From Nocardioides marmoribigeumensis (GTDB lineage Bacteria; Actinomycetota; Actinomycetes; Propionibacteriales; Nocardioidaceae): a stretch of DNA of 64,000 nt. The position numbers and the translations under genes are program-made. A model generated the notes under the pieces. That model did no database searches, was not told where the DNA came from, and saw only the letters and a list, made by a program, of their open reading frames with translations. Location of the stretch: contig NZ_JAVDYG010000001.1 of assembly GCF_031458325.1 (NCBI RefSeq), forward strand, positions 1,612,001-1,676,000, given 5' to 3'. Shown piece after piece: positions 58,678 to 64,000 of the stretch (the first letter of the stretch is position 1; every line of letters begins with the position of its first letter).

Positions 58678-59772
58678 TCAGCCCAGCCCGTCCCGCAGGG
58701 CGCGGGTCGCGCGGCGCACGGCCTCGAGCCCGGGGCTCTCGAAGGACAGCACGTTGGCGAAGCCGTGGATCTCGCCCGGCTCGAGCCGGTGCTCGACCGT
58801 GGCGCCCGCCTCCTGCAGACGGCGGGCGTAGGCCTCGCCCTCGTCGCGGAGGGGGTCGAAGCCCGCGGTGACGAGGTACGCCGGCGCGAGGTGGCGTACG
58901 ACGGCCTCGCTCAGCTCGGCGTGCAGCACCGAGGCGCGGGGGTCGGTCGGGTCGGCGCCGGCGAGGTAGGCGGTCTCGGCCCGGTCCATGAACTTCCTGG
59001 TGAGGAAGAAGCCCTCGGCGAACGTCGACCGGCTCGGGCGCTGGCTGAACATCTCGGTCATCGGGTAGATCAGCAGCTGGAACTTCAGCGGCACCTCCTC
59101 CTGCGCGGCCCGCAGCGCGGTCGCCGCGGCGAGGTAGCCGCCCGCCGAGTCCCCGGCCACCGCGAGGCGCGTGGGGTCGGCGTCGTAGTCCGCGGCGTTG
59201 CTCGCCAGCCACTCGTAGGCCGCCCAGGCGTCGTCGACCCCAGCGGGGAAGACGTGCTCCGGGGCCAGGCGGTAGTCGACCGAGAGGACCCGGGCACCGG
59301 TCTCCTCGGCGAGGAACCGGCACAGCGCGTCGTGGGAGTCGAGGTCGCCGTAGACCATGCCGCCGCCGTGGAAGAACATCGTCAGCGGACCCGGGTCGAC
59401 CGTGCCGCGGGGGACGTAGAGCCGCGCGCGCAGCGGCCCGTCGGCACCGCGGACCGTGCGCTCGTGCACCTGCCCGATCGGTTGGCGGCCGCCCCCCAGC
59501 CGCGCCTGCCGCAGCACGACCCCCCGGCCGTCGACGAAGTCCTCGTGGTCCTCCGCCGGCCGCGGGAACACCACCTTCATCAGGCGCAGCAGCAGCTGGG
59601 TCCCCGGCGACAGCTCGTGGCCGTCGACGCGGACCGGCGGCCCGGCCAGGCGGCGTACGCGTGCCTCCGGCTGGCCGAGCACGCGCGGCATGGCCGCGGC
59701 CATCACCTGGTCCGTGCGGCCGCGGGCGAGGCCGAGGAGGTCGGAGGGGGTGCGACGGGGCGAGCGAGGCAT
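58678..59772 (-). CDS. Hormone-sensitive-lipase-type alpha/beta-hydrolase (esterase)
   Basis: A 364-residue esterase of the HSL family (bacterial type IV lipase). Seen: FFHGGGMVYGDLDSH near residues 133-147 (HGGG oxyanion motif), AVAGDSAGGYLAAA near 204-217 with nucleophile Ser in GDSAGG, GFDPLRDEGEAYARRL near 306-321 with the Asp, and IHGFANVLSF near 337-346 with the His. Substrates are typically short-chain esters. ATG 59772, divergent from ppk across 61 bases. Confidence 0.9.
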   Translation of the reverse strand: MPRSPRRTPSDLLGLARGRTDQVMAAAMPRVLGQPEARVRRLAGPPVRVDGHELSPGTQLLLRLMKVVFPRPAEDHEDFVDGRGVVLRQARLGGGRQPIGQVHERTVRGADGPLRARLYVPRGTVDPGPLTMFFHGGGMVYGDLDSHDALCRFLAEETGARVLSVDYRLAPEHVFPAGVDDAWAAYEWLASNAADYDADPTRLAVAGDSAGGYLAAATALRAAQEEVPLKFQLLIYPMTEMFSQRPSRSTFAEGFFLTRKFMDRAETAYLAGADPTDPRASVLHAELSEAVVRHLAPAYLVTAGFDPLRDEGEAYARRLQEAGATVEHRLEPGEIHGFANVLSFESPGLEAVRRATRALRDGLG

Positions 59773-59833
59773 GGCGGAACCGTAGCGAGAACGAGTTCAC
59801 CCCTGGTTCACCGCCGGGTGGGACGATGACCAC

Positions 59834-62020
59834 ATGAGCCCCGAGACGTCCCTGCTGCGCGAGTCCCTGACGGATCCCCTCACCCACGAGGACGTCACGG
59901 CTTCCACGGTGGGCGCGGTGGACGTCTTCGACGTCGACCCGGCGTACGACGCGACGCTGGGCGAGCTGCCCGACGACCGGTTCCTCGACCGCGAGGTGTC
60001 GTGGCTGCGGTTCAACCAGCGGGTCCTGGAGCTCGCCGAGGACGAGTCGGTCCCGCTGCTCGAGCGGGTGCGGTTCGCCGCGATCTTCGCCAGCAACCTC
60101 GACGAGTTCTTCATGGTCCGCGTGGCCGGCCTCAAGCGCCGCATCGCGGCCGGGCTCGCGGTGCCGAGCGCCTCGGGCCTCCAGCCCCGCGAGGTGCTCG
60201 ACCTGATCTGGCAGCGGACGACCGAGCTCATGCAGCGGCATGCTTCTTGTTTCCGCGACAAGATCATCCCGGCGCTCGCCGAGCAGCAGATCCAGCTGCA
60301 GCGGTGGAGCGACCTCGACAAGGAGCAGCAGCGCAAGCTCAAGAAGCTGTTCAAGGAGCGCGTCTTCCCGGTCCTCACGCCGCTGGCGGTCGACCCGGCC
60401 CACCCGTTCCCCTACATCTCCGGGCTGTCGCTCAACCTGGCCGTGCTGGTGCGCAACCCCAAGACCGGCAAGGAGCACTTCGCACGGGTCAAGGTGCCGC
60501 CGAAGTTCGACCGCTTCATCGCCGTCGACGAGCAGCGCTTCGTGCCGCTCGAGGACGTCATCGCCGAGCACCTCAAGCCGCTGTTCCCCGGCATGCAGGT
60601 GGTCACCGTCCACACCTTCCGCGTGACCCGCAACGAGGACCTCGAGGTCGAGGAGGACGATGCCGAGAACCTCCTGCACGCACTGGAGAAGGGGCTGCAG
60701 CGCCGCCGCTTCGGCCCGCCCGTGCGGCTCGAGGTCGAGGAGAGCATCGACGCCCACGTGCTCGACCTGCTGGTCACCGAGCTCGGCATGAGCGCCTCCG
60801 AGGTCGTGTCGGTGCCGGGCCCGCTCGACCTGCGCGGCCTGCACGACATCGCCGACCTCGACCGGGCCGAGCTGAAGTACCCCGCCTTCCTGCCCTCCAC
60901 CCACGCCCTCCTCGCCGAGGTCGAGTCGGCCTCGCCGGTCGACATCTTCGGCGCGGTCCGCGAGCGCGACGTGCTCCTGCACCACCCCTACGACTCGTTC
61001 AGCACCTCGGTGCAGCGCCTCCTCGAGCAGGCCGCGGCCGACCCGCACGTGCTCGCGATCAAGCAGACGCTCTACCGCACCTCGGGCGACTCCCCGATCA
61101 TCGAGGCCCTGATCGACGCGGCCGAGGCCGGCAAGGAGGTCCTCGTCATCGTCGAGATCAAGGCACGGTTCGACGAGCGCGCCAACATCAAGTGGGCGCG
61201 CAAGCTGGAGCAGTCCGGCTGCCACGTCGTCTACGGCCTGGTCGGGCTCAAGACCCACTGCAAGCTCGCGCTCGTGGTCCGCGACGAGCCCGACGGCATC
61301 CGCCGCTACGCCCACCTCGGCACCGGCAACTACAACCCCAAGACCGCGCGCCTCTACGAGGACCTCGGCCTGCTCACCGCCGACCCCAACCTCACCGACG
61401 ACGTGGCCCACCTGTTCAACAACCTGTCCGGCTACGCCCGCCACCCGTCGTACGAGCACCTCCTGGTCGCGCCCCACACGGTCCGCGACGGGCTGGTCGA
61501 GCGCATCCGCCGCGAGGTCACCCACCACGAGGTCGGGCGACCCGCGCGCATCCGCATCAAGGCCAACTCGGTGGTCGACGAGGTCGTCATCGACGCGCTG
61601 TACGACGCCTCGCGGGCCGGGGTGCCCGTGCAGCTGCTCACCCGCGGGATCTGCGCGCTGCGACCGGGCGTCCCCGGGCTCAGCGAGATGGTGGAGGTGC
61701 GCTCGATCCTCGGCCGCTTCCTCGAGCACAGCCGGGTCTTCTGGTTCGAGAACGCCGGCGACCCGGAGGTGCTCATCGGCTCCGCCGACCTCATGCACCG
61801 CAACCTCGACCGCCGCGTCGAGGTGCTCACCCCCCTGCTGGCGCAGGCCACCAAGGACGAGGTCGGTCGCATGCTCGACGTCTCCTTCGCCGAGGGCACC
61901 TCGGCCTGGCACCTGCAGTCCGACGGCACCTGGCAGCGGCGCACCACCGACGACGGCGGCCAGCCGCTGCTGGACCTCCAGGAGTGGCTGATCCAGCAGT
62001 CCCGCCGCCGCAAGGCCTGA
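59834..62020 (+). CDS. ppk1: Polyphosphate kinase 1
   Basis: A 728-residue PPK1 that reversibly polymerises ATP gamma-phosphate into polyphosphate. Seen: [23 protein letters not shown] near residues 46-68, [23 protein letters not shown] near 79-101, [22 protein letters not shown] near 415-436, and [24 protein letters not shown] near 490-513 with the phosphohistidine loop; a second His motif lies near residue 645. Four-domain length is normal. ATG 59834. The gene is followed by an 18-bp tandem array. Confidence 0.96.
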   Translation: MSPETSLLRESLTDPLTHEDVTASTVGAVDVFDVDPAYDATLGELPDDRFLDREVSWLRFNQRVLELAEDESVPLLERVRFAAIFASNLDEFFMVRVAGLKRRIAAGLAVPSASGLQPREVLDLIWQRTTELMQRHASCFRDKIIPALAEQQIQLQRWSDLDKEQQRKLKKLFKERVFPVLTPLAVDPAHPFPYISGLSLNLAVLVRNPKTGKEHFARVKVPPKFDRFIAVDEQRFVPLEDVIAEHLKPLFPGMQVVTVHTFRVTRNEDLEVEEDDAENLLHALEKGLQRRRFGPPVRLEVEESIDAHVLDLLVTELGMSASEVVSVPGPLDLRGLHDIADLDRAELKYPAFLPSTHALLAEVESASPVDIFGAVRERDVLLHHPYDSFSTSVQRLLEQAAADPHVLAIKQTLYRTSGDSPIIEALIDAAEAGKEVLVIVEIKARFDERANIKWARKLEQSGCHVVYGLVGLKTHCKLALVVRDEPDGIRRYAHLGTGNYNPKTARLYEDLGLLTADPNLTDDVAHLFNNLSGYARHPSYEHLLVAPHTVRDGLVERIRREVTHHEVGRPARIRIKANSVVDEVVIDALYDASRAGVPVQLLTRGICALRPGVPGLSEMVEVRSILGRFLEHSRVFWFENAGDPEVLIGSADLMHRNLDRRVEVLTPLLAQATKDEVGRMLDVSFAEGTSAWHLQSDGTWQRRTTDDGGQPLLDLQEWLIQQSRRRKA

Positions 62021-62031
62021 GGTCTCGACAG

Positions 62032-62133
62032 GCTCGACCACCGATCGACGCTCGACCACCGATCGACGCTCGACCACCGATCGACGCTCGACCACCGATC
62101 GACGCTCGACCACCGATCGACGCTCGACCACCG
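62032..62133 (+). repeat. Tandem array: five full 18-bp units plus a partial
   Basis: Unit GCTCGACCACCGATCGAC repeated without change at 62032, 62050, 62068, 62086 and 62104, then a partial unit. Preceded by GGTCTCGACAG. Located in the gap between convergent ppk1 and the secreted-protein gene. Confidence 0.92.
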
Positions 62134-62146
62134 GTCCCGCCCAGGG

Positions 62147-63214
62147 TCAGCAGGTCGCGAAGAGCACCGCGCCCTGGCCGAGGTCGGACATCAGGGTGTC
62201 GCGCGCCTTCACGTCGAGCCGCACGAGCCGGCCGTCCTGCACCGCGCGGGTCACCGAGAACCGGTCGCCGAAGGTGCCGCCCTGCCCGGGCGCGGCCCCC
62301 CGCGCCAGGTCGGTGCGCGGCTGGAGGTCGTCCTCGGCCTGCGCGTCGGTGGCGAACCACATCCCGATCGTCGCGGCACGCCCGGTCCGCCGCGCCAGGA
62401 CCAGCCCGTCGAGCGGGTGGACGCCCCCGACCTTGTCGGTGAGGCGGTCCCCCTCCTGCCGGTCGACCGGGTCGGCCTTGGACATCGCGAGGTCCTCGCA
62501 GGCGAAGTCGCCGACCCACAGCTGGGCCGAGCGGACGTCGTCGCCGGCGGCCGCGACCAGCTGGGAGACCCCGTCCTCCGCCATCACCGAGTCCTCGTCG
62601 CCGGTCCCGACCGGGATCGACTGCTCGAGGAAGGTCGGGTCGTCGGCCATCAGCAGCAGCCGCTGGTCGTGCAGCACCGCGACGTTCTTCTGGGTGGTGG
62701 TGAGCGGCTCGTCGAGCGTCGCGACCAGGTCGCCGCTGCCGACCCACACCCCGTCGGGGTCCTTCGGCTCGGCGTACCCGGTCTCGCGCAGGTGGTCGAC
62801 CAGCGCGTCCAGGTCGACCTCGTCGCGCAGCTTGAGCACGTCGACCGCGCCCTGGCGACCCTGGCCGTAGGCCTCCCACTCGGCGTCGGCCGGCGTGAGG
62901 CCGTAGTTGGCCGACATCCCGGCGAACGAGTCCACCAGCGCGGAGGTCGTCGTGACGTCGGCGTCATAGCTGCGGCCGAGGAACGCGGTCAGCCGGTCCT
63001 CGTCGAGCGCGGCCTTGCCCCGGGGCGCGTCGAGCGAGGCCGACACGTCGCCCCAGTCGGTGAACCCCAGCCGCAGGCTGTCCTCGGGCAGGGTGCGCAT
63101 CGCGTCGGCGAACGCCGAGGTCGGTCCGCGCTCCTCGACCCACCACAGGACGCCCCCGGTGGCGACCCCCAGGACGAGGAGCGCGACGAGCCCGACGAGC
63201 AGTCGCTGGCGCAC
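62147..63214 (-). CDS. Secreted or membrane-anchored DUF3352-like protein
   Basis: A 355-residue protein with an N-terminal hydrophobic helix (about residues 5-25) as signal or anchor, and an external part of mixed alpha/beta character. Seen: AFADAMRTLPEDSLRLGFTDW near residues 34-54 and two Cys in the C-terminal half (DFACEDLAMS and the final FATC). Probably the DUF3352-type family; function not known. GTG start at 63214 follows GAAGGGAG. A longer frame to 63412 lies antisense to mutT1 and is rejected. Confidence 0.7.
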   Translation of the reverse strand: MRQRLLVGLVALLVLGVATGGVLWWVEERGPTSAFADAMRTLPEDSLRLGFTDWGDVSASLDAPRGKAALDEDRLTAFLGRSYDADVTTTSALVDSFAGMSANYGLTPADAEWEAYGQGRQGAVDVLKLRDEVDLDALVDHLRETGYAEPKDPDGVWVGSGDLVATLDEPLTTTQKNVAVLHDQRLLLMADDPTFLEQSIPVGTGDEDSVMAEDGVSQLVAAAGDDVRSAQLWVGDFACEDLAMSKADPVDRQEGDRLTDKVGGVHPLDGLVLARRTGRAATIGMWFATDAQAEDDLQPRTDLARGAAPGQGGTFGDRFSVTRAVQDGRLVRLDVKARDTLMSDLGQGAVLFATC

Positions 63215-63263
63215 CCGGGGTCTCCCTTCACCTCGTCCCGTTGGGTGATGTGACACTAGCCGC

Positions 63264-64000
63264 ATGGCACCACGTGGTCCGGTCCTCGCGGCCGGCGCGG
63301 TCACCCTCCGACGACGTCGCGGCACCAGCGAGGTGCTCCTGGTGCACCGCCCGAAGTACGACGACTGGTCGTTCCCCAAGGGCAAGCTCGAGCTGCACGA
63401 GTCCCCCCGCACGGCCGCGGTGCGCGAGGTGCTCGAGGAGACCGGCGTCCGCGTCCGGCTCGGTCCGCCGCTGGGCTCCCAGGCCTACCTGGTCGAGAAC
63501 GGCACGGGCCGGCTCAAGCACGTGCACTACTGGGTCGGCCGCGCGCTGGGCGACCACGACGTGTCGTCGTACACCCCCAACGAGGAGGTCGACGAGGTCC
63601 GGTGGGTCACGGTCGAGGACGCCCCCGGGCTGCTCACCTACGACTACGACCGCCAGACGCTGGCCGAGGCCGCGCCGTACGCCAAGCGCAGCGTGCCCCT
63701 CGTCGTCCTGCGCCACGCCCAGGCCGCGGCGCGCAGCCGCCACAAGGGGGACGACCGGCGGCGCGGGCTCACCGTCGCCGGCGGGCGCCAGGCCGAGCGG
63801 CTCGTCCCGATGCTGCAGGCCTACGGCGTCACGATGGTCGTCTCCTCCAGCAGCGACCGCTGCTGGCGCACCGTCGCGCCGTACGCCGCCGCGCGCGACC
63901 TCGGCATCGAGGTCACCCACGGGCTGTGCGAGGAGGACGCCTCCGCCGCCACCGTGGTGCACGAGGTCGCCCGGCTGCTGGAGGAGCGGGTCCCCGCGGT
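63264..64000 (+). CDS. NUDIX hydrolase with C-terminal histidine phosphatase domain (MutT1-like), 3' partial
   Basis: The frame runs off the window end (245 codons visible, of a usual 310 or so). N-terminal NUDIX domain: LVHRPKYDDWSFPKGKLE near residues 28-45 and the NUDIX box GKLELHESPRTAAVREVLEE at about 42-61, followed by TGV. C-terminal part: VVLRHAQAAARSRHKGD near residue 150 (RHG-type phosphatase motif with catalytic His) and SSSSDRCWRT near 195. The mycobacterial MutT1 of this layout hydrolyses 8-oxo-GTP/dGTP and Ap(n)A. ATG 63264, divergent from the DUF3352-like gene across 49 bases. Confidence 0.9.
   Translation, partial: MAPRGPVLAAGAVTLRRRRGTSEVLLVHRPKYDDWSFPKGKLELHESPRTAAVREVLEETGVRVRLGPPLGSQAYLVENGTGRLKHVHYWVGRALGDHDVSSYTPNEEVDEVRWVTVEDAPGLLTYDYDRQTLAEAAPYAKRSVPLVVLRHAQAAARSRHKGDDRRRGLTVAGGRQAERLVPMLQAYGVTMVVSSSSDRCWRTVAPYAAARDLGIEVTHGLCEEDASAATVVHEVARLLEERVPA

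Noticed and set aside
58595-62131. Very long minus-strand open frame (over 1100 codons) opposite ppk1
   Set aside because: It is antisense to ppk1 with all its motifs, is composed of repetitive Arg/Gly/Asp/Val-rich sequence, and joins the mirror of the repeat array to a frame of the esterase region; a by-product of high GC.
1-64000. tRNA, rRNA or transposase genes
   Set aside because: No cloverleaf-like sequence, rRNA segment or transposase motif was recognised on either strand, though short structured RNAs could be missed by eye.

Overview
The window is high-GC DNA from an actinobacterium. GTG and TTG starts are frequent and genes are packed with 4-base overlaps. Marker genes are glnR, a mycothiol synthase (mshD) and a Mycobacterium-type MutT1. 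The gene set and the dispersed 'GCTCGACCACC' repeats suggest Nocardioidaceae (Nocardioides-like), but the genus is inferred, not proven. Most of the window is devoted to the cell envelope, with at least two surface-polysaccharide loci followed by a housekeeping block.

1-7.5 kb: the end of a TauE/SafE permease; a minus-strand group with a mannose-6-phosphate isomerase-type cupin, a low-molecular-weight tyrosine phosphatase, a DUF4012 membrane protein and a secreted Ig-like surface protein; a PglD/NeuD-type acetyltransferase; then cysDN (ATP sulfurylase) on the plus strand.

7.5-28 kb: one long, translationally coupled minus-strand operon for a Wzx/Wzy-type exopolysaccharide. It starts with a Wzc-like tyrosine autokinase (27943) and a cassette of PqqD-like, HprK-like, PqqD-like, Tat-exported and nucleotidyltransferase-like genes. 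A PglF/WbpM-type dehydratase, a DegT aminotransferase and a PglC-like initiating phosphoglycosyltransferase come next, then WecB and WecC (UDP-ManNAcA). A heparinase II/III-like lyase, four glycosyltransferases, a Wzy polymerase and a Wzx flippase finish it. The distal part (about 7.5-17.3 kb) is visibly poorer in GC, as expected of an exchangeable serotype-like cassette.

28-31 kb: VanZ-like protein, YgfZ, a Fur regulator overlapping a MazF/antitoxin pair, and a 450-base stretch without a clear gene.

31-50 kb: a second envelope locus. It holds a sugar epimerase, a fused CDP-ribitol synthase (cytidylyltransferase plus reductase), a membrane O-acyltransferase, a CDP-glycerol/ribitol phosphotransferase, a second flippase, a large DUF2206 membrane protein, an LPLAT acyltransferase, a hydrolase, three more glycosyltransferases and three paralogous PslG-like glycosidases.

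50-64 kb: small metabolic genes (nitrobindin, DsrE, Dtd), a rhodanese/DUF1416/DUF4395/thioredoxin/MoaD sulfur-redox group split by two GDP-mannose SDR genes, then glnR, mshD, an esterase, ppk1, a secreted protein and a partial mutT1. This part carries several repeats: a 130-bp direct duplication, two copies of a palindromic element, and an 18-bp tandem array.
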